From Actinomycetota bacterium (GTDB lineage Bacteria > Actinomycetota > Actinomycetes > Streptosporangiales > Streptosporangiaceae): a stretch of DNA of 26,249 bases. Position 1 is the first letter of the stretch. Each line of letters begins with the position of its first letter. The stretch spans positions 1-26,249 of the forward strand of contig PMST01000133.1 in assembly GCA_003168295.1 (NCBI GenBank). Reading direction: 5' to 3'. Made by a program: the position numbers and the translations under genes. A model generated the notes under the pieces. The model did no database searches, was not told the origin of the DNA, and saw only the letters and a list, made by a program, of their open reading frames with translations. Positions 7,748 to 15,218 of this stretch are shown here, one piece after another.

Positions 7748-8446
7748 TCATGGCTTCTTGCGGATGCCTTCCTGCCAGATCAATTTCAGCATCGACGGCT
7801 TGGCGCTCGGCGTCGCCACGGCAATCGTCGAGCGCACATACGTGTCGCTGAGGGCTTGGCGCAACAGGCAATCAGCCAGGTCGATCCTGGCCGTGAACCG
7901 ATGCCCGATGTGGTCGATTGCGACACCGTACGTCGAAACGGCCCGCGCCTCGAACAGCCCTGACGGGCGCACGATCGTCCACGCGAGGTCGCTGTCGGAC
8001 ACGATCGCTTCCATCCGGCGCATGTCGTCATAGACGGTCCCGCCGAGCTTGTTGACCACGTAGGGCTGAATGATCTTCTCGAAGATGAAGCCGCCGAGCG
8101 GCTCGAGGTGCGGGCCCACCGCGCTGGAGCTGACGCATGCGAGCCGCTTGACGCCAGCGGCGCGCAGGCCGGCCATGATGTTGGCGACGCCGTCCGAGTA
8201 GACGCTGACAAGAGCCTTGGCAAAGGGGACGCCCAGGGCGGACAGCACGGCATTGGTCCCGTCGATGGCCGAAGCAACGGCGGCTGCGTCGTGGACATCC
8301 CCGGCGGCAACCTCGAGACGGCGATGCTTGATCGGGAAGGCGTCAGGACGGCGGGTGAAGGCGACCACGTCGTGGTCCTCGTCGAGCGCCAACTGGGTGA
8401 GGAGCCGCCCGGTCGGGCCATTAGCACCGAACACTGAGAGCTTCAT
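7748..8446 (-). CDS. NAD(P)-binding epimerase-like protein (atypical SDR)
   Basis: A 232-residue cytoplasmic protein with ATG at 8444-8446 and AAGGGAA 8-14 nt upstream. The N-terminal nucleotide-binding loop is VFGANGPTGR (G7-A-N-G-P-T-G13), the form used by NmrA/atypical short-chain dehydrogenases that bind NAD(P). Further landmarks are AAGDVHD, the NAVLSALG strand, RLACVSSSAVGP and the WTIVRPSGLFE motif near residue 160. These proteins are flavin reductase/BVR-B-like or epimerase-like; the substrate cannot be read from sequence. The gene precedes the ECF sigma gene in one operon. Genomic pairing with carboxymuconolactone decarboxylases, oxidoreductases or epimerases is a known trait of ECF41 sigma factors, which supports a sigma-controlled target role. 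Confidence 0.8.
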   Translation of the reverse strand: MKLSVFGANGPTGRLLTQLALDEDHDVVAFTRRPDAFPIKHRRLEVAAGDVHDAAAVASAIDGTNAVLSALGVPFAKALVSVYSDGVANIMAGLRAAGVKRLACVSSSAVGPHLEPLGGFIFEKIIQPYVVNKLGGTVYDDMRRMEAIVSDSDLAWTIVRPSGLFEARAVSTYGVAIDHIGHRFTARIDLADCLLRQALSDTYVRSTIAVATPSAKPSMLKLIWQEGIRKKP

Positions 8447-8505
8447 GGGTCAGTTCCCTTCGATGAGCCTCCCGGACGTGCGTCCGAGGTGGCTGCATCA
8501 ACAAG

Positions 8506-8532
8506 GACGCCGCCATCGCCAGGAGTGTGACA
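8506..8532 (-). promoter_or_regulatory. ECF41-type promoter (TGTCACA-N16-CGTC)
   Basis: On the minus strand, TGTCACA (8532-8526) is followed after exactly 16 nt (8525-8510) by CGTC (8509-8506), about 60 nt before the epimerase ATG. This agrees with the promoter motif described for ECF41 sigma factors, which commonly control their own operon. The motif is seen directly; recognition by the sigma factor encoded at 6802-7712 is inference. Confidence 0.65.
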
Positions 8533-8617
8533 TCGCTCCCAGCCCTGCAGGCGCAGGTCGCGTTGAACCTGCTGGCAGGGGGCAACGTGTACTGGGTACG
8601 GGAAGGAGGTAATCGCC

Positions 8618-9505
8618 GTGGGCAGGCACCGGAAGGGCAAGACGAACGGTCGGCGGCAACTGCGGATCGCGGGAGCGGTGCTGCTGGCCGTGTCCTCCAG
8701 TATTCACCTGACCCTCTACCTGACCGGATACCGGTCGATCCCCACGATCGGCTGGCTGTTCTTGCTACAGGTCATAGTGGGATTCGTTCTCGTGGCAGGG
8801 GCGCTGGCCACGCACAGCCGGCTGGCTGCTGCCGCGGGTGCGGCTTTCGCGCTATCCACGCTCGGCAGCTACCTGCTGGCGGTGTGGACCGGGTTGTTCG
8901 GGTTTAAGGAGATCCGGACCAGGGCGGGGATCGCCGCCGGGCTGATCGAGGTGGCCGCCTTCGCGACGCTGGCCCTGGCTGCGCTGGCCACAGGGGCCGC
9001 GCGTCAGGCCCCCAGGCCCGGCCGACCGGGTGCCCGGATGATCGCGGGAGCGCAAACGGCCGCGTCGGTCATAATCGCCGCGGTCGGTGCGGTCTCGGTG
9101 CTCGCCCTTGTCCTGTTCGGCGTCGCGGTGGCCGGCGCAGGCGGGGCGCCGGCGGCCGTCGCGGGCGCCGGGGTCACCGTGAAGACCGCGAAAATCGGCG
9201 GTGTCACCGTGCTCACCAACGCTCATGGCCTCACGCTGTACTGGTTCGCCCCTGACACCCCGACGACCTCCAAGTGCGCCGGCTCGTGTGCCGCCTACTG
9301 GCCGCCGGTGACAGGTGACCCCAAGGCCGGGCCAGGCGTCACGGGCAAACTCGGCACCATCACCAGGCCCGGCGGCGCGGCGCAGGCGACCTACGACGGC
9401 CATCCCCTGTACACCTATATCGGCGACAGCGGCCCGCACCAGGCTCGCGGCAACAACCTCGACCTCAACGGCGGCCTCTGGTACGAGGTCCGCGTGTCCG
9501 GGTGA
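8618..9505 (+). CDS. Multi-pass membrane protein fused to COG4315 secreted-repeat domain
   Basis: A 295-residue protein starting at GTG 8618 behind GGAAGGAGGT (8601-8610). The N-terminus is basic, then about five hydrophobic helices are visible near residues 15-35, 44-64, 68-92, 103-126 and 145-175. Residues 185-295 form two copies of the secreted-repeat unit known as COG4315/lipoprotein_15: TNAHGLTLYWFAPDTPTTSKCAG with CAAYWPPVTG, and YDGHPLYTYIGDSG with LDLNGGLWYEV. These repeats normally occur in stand-alone secreted or lipoproteins. Here the domain should face outward from a membrane anchor. The two cysteines (C220, C224) lie in the KCAGSCAAYWPP motif, typical of the family. Biochemical role unknown; some relatives are linked to redox or envelope stress, which I cannot show here. 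A T-rich hairpin terminator follows. Confidence 0.75.
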   Translation: MGRHRKGKTNGRRQLRIAGAVLLAVSSSIHLTLYLTGYRSIPTIGWLFLLQVIVGFVLVAGALATHSRLAAAAGAAFALSTLGSYLLAVWTGLFGFKEIRTRAGIAAGLIEVAAFATLALAALATGAARQAPRPGRPGARMIAGAQTAASVIIAAVGAVSVLALVLFGVAVAGAGGAPAAVAGAGVTVKTAKIGGVTVLTNAHGLTLYWFAPDTPTTSKCAGSCAAYWPPVTGDPKAGPGVTGKLGTITRPGGAAQATYDGHPLYTYIGDSGPHQARGNNLDLNGGLWYEVRVSG

Positions 9506-9523
9506 GGTGGGTAGACGCGCTCG

Positions 9524-9559
9524 CCCGGCAGGTGGTCGCGGCCGGGGCCGGGTCTTTTT
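9524..9559 (+). terminator. Rho-independent terminator
   Basis: CCCGGC (9524-9529) pairs with GCCGGG (9547-9552), or alternatively with the first GCCGGG copy at 9541-9546, and is followed at once by TCTTTTT. It sits 18 nt after the stop of the COG4315 fusion gene and separates it from the SARP gene. Confidence 0.6.
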
Positions 9560-9657
9560 GGGGACGATTTTCTTTTCCGGCGTTGTATTTATCGGCCCAC
9601 GATTGTCTCCTTATAGGTGGTGGCAGTCCTTGTCGAGATAGCCAGGCGAGGTAGCTA

Positions 9658-10548
9658 ATGACAGGCGTCCGCGTGCCCGTGCTGACCGACGTGTCTGGTC
9701 CGAACGCCGTCGAGATCGTCGCACCAGCCGCATCCGTCGCTCAGCTCGCTCCTGCCCGGCCACTGATGCCAACCGCGTCACTCGCGCCCGCCGGTCCCGT
9801 TACATCGCCCGGGCACGCGGCCCGTGACGCGCAGGTGGTACGAGCGGCCGGGCCGCAACTTCACCTGCTCGGCGGGTTCGGTCTCCAGGTGGACGACAAC
9901 GCGGTGCCGCTCACCCCGAGTCAGCAACGGCTTGTGGCGCTGCTCGGCTTGCGCGGCGGCGCCTTGCCTCGCGGGTACGTGGCCGGGTTGCTTTGGGGTG
10001 ATTCGAGCGAATCGCGCGCTCACGGCAGCCTGCGATCCACGCTGTGGAAACTGCATGCGCTTAGCCCTGGAGTGGTGCTGATCAGCGGGGACAGTTTGAC
10101 GCTCGCGCCTAATGTCCCGGTAGATGTCCGCTATGCGACCGAACTGGCCAGGGCATTGATCACCGACCGATTCGATGACAACACCGTATCCGCGTTGCTT
10201 GAGCCCAGGTTCTGCTACGAACTGCTGCCTGGCTGGTACGAAGACTGGGTGATCGTGGAGCGGGAGCGGCACCGTCAGCTGAGCTTGCATGCGCTTGAGC
10301 TCGTGTGCGAGCACCTCACGTCGCTGCGCCGATACGGCGCTGCCATACTGGCCGGCCTCGCGGCGGTCGACAGGGATCCGCTGCGGGAGAGCGCGCACCG
10401 GGCGCTGATGAAGATCCACATCGCTGAGGGCAACGGGGCAGAGGCGATCAGGCGGTACCGGCAGTACGAGAAGATCGCAGCCAGGGAGCTCGGCGTGCCG
10501 CCTTCGCCCATGATGCGCGCCCTTCTCCACGAGGTCACCGCGCACTGA
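9658..10548 (+). CDS. SARP-family transcriptional regulator (wHTH + BTAD)
   Basis: A 296-residue regulator starting at ATG 9658 with GAGGT (9648-9652) upstream. Residues 1-65 are a Pro/Ala-rich, apparently disordered extension. Residues 66-155 form an OmpR-type winged helix (LHLLGGFGLQVDDNAVPLTPSQQRLVALLGLRGG in two parts, then LLWGDSSESRAHGSLRSTLWKL). Residues 155-296 form the helical bacterial transcriptional activation domain, recognisable from LLPGWYEDWVIVERERHRQLSLHALE and the ending RYRQYEKIAARELGVPPSPMMRALLHEV. SARPs bind phased direct repeats near -35 and activate secondary-metabolite or developmental genes. No extra ATPase/TPR domain is present, so this is a small SARP. It is the nearest intact regulator to the CIS operon, though co-regulation is only inferred. 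Confidence 0.85.
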   Translation: MTGVRVPVLTDVSGPNAVEIVAPAASVAQLAPARPLMPTASLAPAGPVTSPGHAARDAQVVRAAGPQLHLLGGFGLQVDDNAVPLTPSQQRLVALLGLRGGALPRGYVAGLLWGDSSESRAHGSLRSTLWKLHALSPGVVLISGDSLTLAPNVPVDVRYATELARALITDRFDDNTVSALLEPRFCYELLPGWYEDWVIVERERHRQLSLHALELVCEHLTSLRRYGAAILAGLAAVDRDPLRESAHRALMKIHIAEGNGAEAIRRYRQYEKIAARELGVPPSPMMRALLHEVTAH

Positions 10549-10635
10549 CCCGCCGCGGCCCATCCGCCCCGCCTGCGCCAGCGGCCCATCCAGCCCTCGC
10601 CTCACCCACTCCCCCGGCCAGCCGGTAACGGCAGC

Positions 10636-10917
10636 GTGACGACGCGAGACGAAGCTGGCACTGTGGCCGGGCCGCGCGCTCGCTCTGCGGGCTTGCTGAT
10701 CAGCGTGTACGTCGATGCCGACGGCGGGGCGCCTTGGCATGCGCGACTGTACGCGTTCGATGACGCTGCCACGACCGTCCGCGTCGAGAAGGTGTCTGAC
10801 GCCGCCGACCTTACCGCGGCGGTTATGCACTGGCTCGATCAGGTGATCGGCCACTCCGCCTCGAGCCAAACCGCGGAGGAGGTGACGGAAGAGGGCAAGA
10901 GCCCGCCTCAGGACTGA
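10636..10917 (+). CDS. Small hypothetical protein
   Basis: A 93-residue protein from GTG 10636 with only a weak ribosome site. The core is a short alpha/beta module (LLISVYVDADGGAPWHARLYAFDDAATTVRVEKVSDAADLTAAVMHWLDQVIG) broken by no gaps, followed by an acidic, polar tail (TAEEVTEEGKSPPQD). Similar small proteins with a leading strand carrying a VYxDA pattern and a final WL helix occur in actinomycetes without known function. No signal or membrane segment. It lies 87 nt after the SARP gene on the same strand, and its 3' end overlaps the convergent hydrolase gene by 10 bp. Confidence 0.55.
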   Translation: MTTRDEAGTVAGPRARSAGLLISVYVDADGGAPWHARLYAFDDAATTVRVEKVSDAADLTAAVMHWLDQVIGHSASSQTAEEVTEEGKSPPQD

Positions 10918-11549
10918 GTGATGGCGGGCAATGGTTCAAGCCGTCCGATGGCGATCGGCAGGGTCGTGAAACCTCCAGAAGGCGCGAACTGAAAAGCTGT
11001 CGGCCGGCCGGCATCGTCTACCTGGAAATTAACGAAGCCAGATCCTACTCCGGTTCCAAACTGTCCTTCCCCGGTCCCGCGCGTATCGTCGAAGTGTGGT
11101 TCAGCGGCCGAATCGTATACCCGGAGTGTAAAGGTGCCAGAACCATCCGCTACCGGCGTTTCAGCTGCCCAGAGAACATGGCCGGTGTTCTGGCCGATCA
11201 CGATGTCCGGGAGCTGCCAGGCGATGATGTCGCCGCGGCGCGCGTCCTGCAGGAAATCGATTTGATGCCAGCCGCCGGAGGATTCCGGGGTGAGAGAATT
11301 GAAGAACCTGTAGTACTTGAAGGCGCGGGGTCGCGGCTGGTCCGCTTCCTTCGGGATCATGAGGTAGTGGTCGGGCGCGAAGCGCTCCAGCACAAAGCCG
11401 ACGAAGCCGTTGCAGTCGCAATCATAAATACCGCGATCTACATCGATTTTCTCGGAAAACTGGTAATCAGTCTGCTGAAGATTATTGACGATGAACTCAG
11501 CTTGCCAGGCCACCTGACCCGGAAGTGAGAGTCTCGGTATTGGTGCCAT
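10908..11549 (-). CDS. Papain-like (NlpC/P60-type) cysteine hydrolase, no signal peptide
   Basis: A 213-residue protein; ATG at 11547-11549 with GGAGGAGAAG just upstream on the minus strand. The catalytic cysteine motif is YDCDCNGFVGFVLE (42-55; nucleophile most likely C46, in the DCxGFV context). The histidine follows in RRGDIIAWQLP and GQNTGHVLWAAE (H124), and a likely third residue is D146 in RVYDSAAEPH. This Cys-His-polar order is that of NlpC/P60 and related papain-fold amidases, which cut peptide or amide bonds, often in peptidoglycan. No signal peptide or membrane helix is present, so the protein stays in the cytoplasm unless delivered by another route. It is divergent from the CIS sheath gene across a 301-bp gap. 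A CIS-linked cargo or a cytoplasmic amidase are both possible; the CIS link is inference from position. Confidence 0.7.
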   Translation of the reverse strand: MAPIPRLSLPGQVAWQAEFIVNNLQQTDYQFSEKIDVDRGIYDCDCNGFVGFVLERFAPDHYLMIPKEADQPRPRAFKYYRFFNSLTPESSGGWHQIDFLQDARRGDIIAWQLPDIVIGQNTGHVLWAAETPVADGSGTFTLRVYDSAAEPHFDDTRGTGEGQFGTGVGSGFVNFQVDDAGRPTAFQFAPSGGFTTLPIAIGRLEPLPAITQS

Positions 11550-11850
11550 GCTGCTTCTCCTCCGACCAGGTCCCCGTCATGGGGCTCCTCAGGTCTATCG
11601 ATCATGCCGGCCGACTCGCAGCCGGGCGATCGTCGGTACGGAGAGGTCAGGGAACCGGGTTGATACACGCGGATTTTCGGCTGTCCGAGGCCAGGTGGAC
11701 GTGGCCGGCGTTGACAGGGTGGTGACGGAGTTTTGACGGGGCGCTCACGCTGCCATGACAGCTGGAACACGGCCGCGTTCGTACGGTGGGACTGACGCCG
11801 AGCGACCCAGGTTTGGTGTGCGAGACAAGGTCGCGTTTGAGGAGGGGCAC
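11550..11850. promoter_or_regulatory. Divergent promoter region between hydrolase and CIS operon
   Basis: No gene is supported here. A consensus-like -35 TTGACA lies at 11711-11716 on the plus strand and TTGACG at 11733-11738, but no good -10 hexamer lies 16-18 nt from either. An open frame extends upstream of the sheath start to 11755 but lacks a ribosome site and sheath-like sequence. GAGGAGGGG (11839-11847) is the ribosome site for the sheath ATG at 11851. The region must hold the promoter of the long CIS operon and of the divergent hydrolase. Confidence 0.5.
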
Positions 11851-13923
11851 ATGACGGTCACGACGTCGTATCCGGGGGTCTACATCCAGGAGCTCCCGAG
11901 CCTGGTCCATTCGATTCAGCCCGCGCCGACATCGATCGCCGTGTTCGTCGGCTACACCCACCCGTACGCCACCCCGCCCGCCAACTACAAGACCGCGATC
12001 CAGCTGTTCAGCTTCGCTGACTACCAGGCAAACTTCGGCGGCTTGTTTTACAGCCCCTGGCTGCCCGACTATGTCGGCCAAGCGGTCTTCCAGTTCTTCC
12101 AGAACGGAGGACCGACCTGCTACGTCGTCGGGATTAAGGCCCAGACTTATCTCACCGGATCGGCAAAGATAGCGCCTGCCGAGGGAACCGAGATCGCGAA
12201 CGCGACTGCCGTCATCGGGGGCATCACGTTTACGGCTTTGCAGCCCGTCGCAAATATTCCACCTGCCGCCGCGCCCGCCGCCCCAGCCGTCAGCGCAGGC
12301 ACAAGTGCCAAGGGCGCAGCCGCCACAGACACAAGCACGGGCACAGCCGCCAAAGACACAGCCGCCAAAGATACGGCGGCAGACGGCAAAAGTGCCCCGG
12401 CAGCGCCAACGGTAACCGGAATCGCCCCGGCGAACGGCGCCATGGCCGGAGGGGACACCGTGACGGTGACGGGCACGGGCTTCACCGGTGCGACGTCGGT
12501 GTCGTTCGGCTCGGTCTCGGCCACCAACCTGATAGTCCTGAGCGACACCCAGCTCGCCGTGACCAGTCCGCCCCCCGCGGCCAGCCCGGCGGCCAGCGCC
12601 ACCAGCGTTGCCGACGTCACCGTCACCACGCCGGCGGGGACTTCAGCCACCTCGGCAGCCGACCAGTTCACCTACGCGGACGTCGTGGGCATCCCGATGC
12701 AGGTGCAGATCTCGAACTATCAGCAGTCCGGCACCAACCCCGCGACGGCCGACATCGTCATCATCTACGGAACGACGGTCGAGACGTACCGAAAGGTAAC
12801 CCTCGCGAGCCTCCAATCCACCGCGGACGTTCAGGGTGGAGGATCCGCTCTCCCCTCAGTTTCTCCAGCACTGCAGAACTCGGCGCTCGTCACCGTCGCA
12901 CTGGCAACCGACGCGGCCTTGCCGACGACTCCGGTACTAGCAACCCTCAGCTACGGGGATAGCCTGCCGCTGGCGGGATGGACCCTCATAGACCCCACCG
13001 ACTTCGCGGCGGTCTTCGAAGATAACGCCTCGCTCGACAAGGTGCCTATTTTCAACCTGCTCGCCACGCCCGGGGTCAGCGACAACAGCGTCACCTCCGA
13101 GGCGGTCGCCTACTGCGAGCGCAAGCGGGCCTTCTACATCATGGACACCCCATCGCCGGATACCACAAACTGGGGACCCGACAGCAACGTGGACTGGGAC
13201 GTTGACGACGTGGTCACAAACATCAGCAACGGCAACTTGTCTTTGTCGAGCAACTTCCCGGTCAGTACCAACGCAGCGCTGTACTACCCCTGGCTCTCGA
13301 CGACCGACCCGGTCACGGGGGCCGCTTCCTTCGCCCCGCCGAGCGGCTTCGTGGCCGGGATGTACGGCCAGGAAGACAATAACCGCGGGGTCTGGAAATC
13401 CCCGGCCGGCATCGAGACGACCCTTCTCGGCACCACGGGCGTCCATCCAAAAGGGGTCATGACCGATCCCCAGCAAGGTATTCTCAACCAGAACGCCCTG
13501 GACTGCATCAGGCAGTTCCCGGGCATAGGTACCGTGATATTCGGCGCGCGGACAACGGCGGGCGCCGACGCCAATACCGCGCAGCAGCAGTGGAAGTACA
13601 TCGCGGTTAGGCGAACGGCGTTGTTTATCGAACAGTCCCTTTACGCCAATCTCACCTGGGCGGTATTCGAGGGTAATTCCACGCCGCTGTGGAAGGCGCT
13701 GACCCAGGAGGTCACGGCGTTCATGCTTAGCCTGTTCCGCCAGGGCGCGTTTGCCGGGGACACGCCCAGCCAGGCATTCGTCGTGCAGTGCGATTCGACG
13801 ACAACCACAGCGCAGGACATAAGCAACGGCATAGTCAACATACTGGTCGGCTTCGCCCCGCTCGTGCCGGCGGAGTTTGTCGTCGTCCAGATCGCGCAAC
13901 TCGCCGGTCAGGCGCAGAGCTAG
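11851..13923 (+). CDS. CIS contractile sheath protein with inserted IPT/TIG domain
   Basis: A 690-residue sheath subunit. It starts MTVTTSYPGVYIQELPS, the standard opening of contractile sheaths, and continues with AVFVGYT, QAVFQFFQNGGPTCYVVGI and a conserved C-terminal handshake region (WKYIAVRRTALFIEQSLYA split by my reading, then NLTWAVFEGNSTPLWKAL, GAFAGDTPSQAFVVQCD and LVPAEFVVVQIAQLA). Sheath subunits polymerise round the tube and contract to drive it out. Between ITFTALQP (near 131) and the IPMQVQIS strand (281) there is an insertion: an Ala/Lys/Asp/Thr linker (137-185, with AAKDT repeats) and an immunoglobulin-like IPT/TIG domain (185-275: VTGIAPANGAMAGGDTVTVTGTGF, in parts, to DQFTYAD). 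The insertion splits a sheath surface domain, so the extra domain probably faces outward. Strong ribosome site upstream. Confidence 0.92.
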   Translation: MTVTTSYPGVYIQELPSLVHSIQPAPTSIAVFVGYTHPYATPPANYKTAIQLFSFADYQANFGGLFYSPWLPDYVGQAVFQFFQNGGPTCYVVGIKAQTYLTGSAKIAPAEGTEIANATAVIGGITFTALQPVANIPPAAAPAAPAVSAGTSAKGAAATDTSTGTAAKDTAAKDTAADGKSAPAAPTVTGIAPANGAMAGGDTVTVTGTGFTGATSVSFGSVSATNLIVLSDTQLAVTSPPPAASPAASATSVADVTVTTPAGTSATSAADQFTYADVVGIPMQVQISNYQQSGTNPATADIVIIYGTTVETYRKVTLASLQSTADVQGGGSALPSVSPALQNSALVTVALATDAALPTTPVLATLSYGDSLPLAGWTLIDPTDFAAVFEDNASLDKVPIFNLLATPGVSDNSVTSEAVAYCERKRAFYIMDTPSPDTTNWGPDSNVDWDVDDVVTNISNGNLSLSSNFPVSTNAALYYPWLSTTDPVTGAASFAPPSGFVAGMYGQEDNNRGVWKSPAGIETTLLGTTGVHPKGVMTDPQQGILNQNALDCIRQFPGIGTVIFGARTTAGADANTAQQQWKYIAVRRTALFIEQSLYANLTWAVFEGNSTPLWKALTQEVTAFMLSLFRQGAFAGDTPSQAFVVQCDSTTTTAQDISNGIVNILVGFAPLVPAEFVVVQIAQLAGQAQS

Positions 13924-13931
13924 GGGCCATC

Positions 13932-14447
13932 ATGGGCAGCGTTATCTTTCCGGCGAACATCAACCGTTACGACCCGTACAAGGTGTACCGGTTCCTCGTC
14001 TACTTCCCGATCGTGAGCCCGACGATACCCGTGGCCGCGGTGAGCAAGGTCGGAGCGCTCAAGCGCTCCTCTGATGTGATCGAGTACAAGGAGGGCGGCA
14101 ACGCCATCATCCTGAAGGGGCTCGGGCGGACCAAGTACGAGCCGATCACGCTCGAGCGAGGTGTCACCCAGGACGCGGAGTTCGCCAACTGGGCCAACTA
14201 CGCCCAGGTCCTCGACCAGGGGGCCCCCACCACCTCACTGGCGAACCTGCGCAGGGAGGTGAGGATCGAGCTCCTTAACGAGGAGGGCCAGCCGGTGCTG
14301 CAGTACGCGGTCCACCGCGCCTGGGTGTCGGAGTTCCAGGCCCTTCCGGATCTCGACGCGGGCGGGAACGCCGTCGCGATCGAGCACATCAAGATGGAAA
14401 ACGAGGGCTGGGAGCGGATTCCGCTCACCGAGCCCACGGAGAAGTGA
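13932..14447 (+). CDS. CIS inner tube protein (Hcp/gp19-like)
   Basis: A 171-residue protein, ATG 13932, 8 nt after the sheath stop. The tube-family features are the start region YDPYKVYRFLVYFP, the strand pair VAAVSKVGALKRSSDVIEYKEG, LKGLGRTKYEPITLERGV (a hallmark of T4 gp19-like/Afp1-like tubes), an NLRREVRIELLNEEGQPV strand and the ending AIEHIKMENEGWERI. Hexamers of this protein stack into the rigid tube inside the sheath and carry cargo in the lumen. Only one such gene is visible here, whereas Afp/PVC loci have two or more; the single tube resembles Streptomyces-type CIS. The order sheath then tube is the usual one. Confidence 0.9.
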   Translation: MGSVIFPANINRYDPYKVYRFLVYFPIVSPTIPVAAVSKVGALKRSSDVIEYKEGGNAIILKGLGRTKYEPITLERGVTQDAEFANWANYAQVLDQGAPTTSLANLRREVRIELLNEEGQPVLQYAVHRAWVSEFQALPDLDAGGNAVAIEHIKMENEGWERIPLTEPTEK

Positions 14448-14450
14448 CCC

Positions 14451-15218
14451 TTGCTGCCAGTCAGCGGCGTGGTGCTGGCCGTCCGGGAGCCCACCGGTGA
14501 GGACGAGCTCTTCGTGGTCGAGACCGAGCTGGAGCCCCTGCCTGCGCTCCTGGAGCTGGCGCGCCGCGTCGGGCGGACCGTCGCAGGAGGTCCGCTCGAC
14601 TGGACCGCTCTGCCGAAAACCGACCTGGACGCGGCCGCGCTGGTGATCCGGCAGTGCTGGATCGGCGAGGTGATCCGGACCGATGCCATGTGTCCCGGTC
14701 CGGGCTGCCGGGAACGGATCGACGTGAGCTTCAGCATCGGGGATTACCTGCAGCATCATCGGCCGCGGCGACCGCGCGGCGTCACGGGCACGCCGGAGGG
14801 TGACTGGTTCACCCTGACCGGGACGATCGTCAGGTTCCGCATCCCGACGATCGCTGACCTCTTGGCGGCAACGTCGGACGACAGGCCCGTGGAGGCACTT
14901 TCCGGCCGGTGCGTCGACACTCCCGAGATATCACGGGCGCTCGCCCGCCGCCTTGACCGCGCGCTCTCCGCTCTCGCGCCGAGCCTCGACGATCTCCTCG
15001 GCGGGAGCTGTCCCGGTTGCGGGTATGAGGTGGCGATGCGTTTCGATCCGCTCGCGTATACGCTGACTGAGCTGCGGAATGCTTTCTCCGGCATCCACCT
15101 GGAAATCCATGCGCTCGCTTCCGCGTACGGATGGCCGGAAGAGGCCATCCTGGCGCTCCCGCGCGGCCGGCGCCGACGTTACGCGTCGATCATCGCCGAC
15201 GAGCGGTGGGTGGCATGA
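14451..15218 (+). CDS. CIS baseplate-type/assembly protein with CX4C-CX2C zinc site
   Basis: A 255-residue protein from TTG 14451, with GGAGAAG (14438-14444) upstream and 3 nt after the tube stop. The middle part (FTLTGTIVRFRIPTIADLLAA) and the C-terminal half (YTLTELRNAFSGIHLEIHALASAYGWPEEAILALPRGRRRRYASII) match the pattern of T4 gp26-like baseplate proteins and tail assembly proteins, including the YGW motif and a final Arg-rich helix. Two cysteine pairs, C81/C86 (CPGPGC) and C187/C190 (CPGC), look like one split zinc ribbon. The protein sits where CIS loci carry small baseplate/assembly genes. Its exact role cannot be read from sequence; structural or chaperone role are both possible. Its stop overlaps the next start (ATGA). 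Confidence 0.6.
   Translation: MLPVSGVVLAVREPTGEDELFVVETELEPLPALLELARRVGRTVAGGPLDWTALPKTDLDAAALVIRQCWIGEVIRTDAMCPGPGCRERIDVSFSIGDYLQHHRPRRPRGVTGTPEGDWFTLTGTIVRFRIPTIADLLAATSDDRPVEALSGRCVDTPEISRALARRLDRALSALAPSLDDLLGGSCPGCGYEVAMRFDPLAYTLTELRNAFSGIHLEIHALASAYGWPEEAILALPRGRRRRYASIIADERWVA

Noticed and set aside
9564..9613. Approximate direct repeat beginning ACGATT at 9564 and 9599 before the SARP gene
   Set aside because: Only the first six bases match well and the region is T-rich; too weak to call an operator.
11764..11790. GGAAC element as an ECF-type -35 before the CIS operon
   Set aside because: No CGTT/GTC-type -10 at a suitable 15-18 nt spacing.
11755..11850. Extended N-terminus for the sheath from ATG 11755
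   Set aside because: No ribosome site, and the added residues are unlike sheath sequences; ATG 11851 has GAGGAGGGG and begins with the standard sheath opening.
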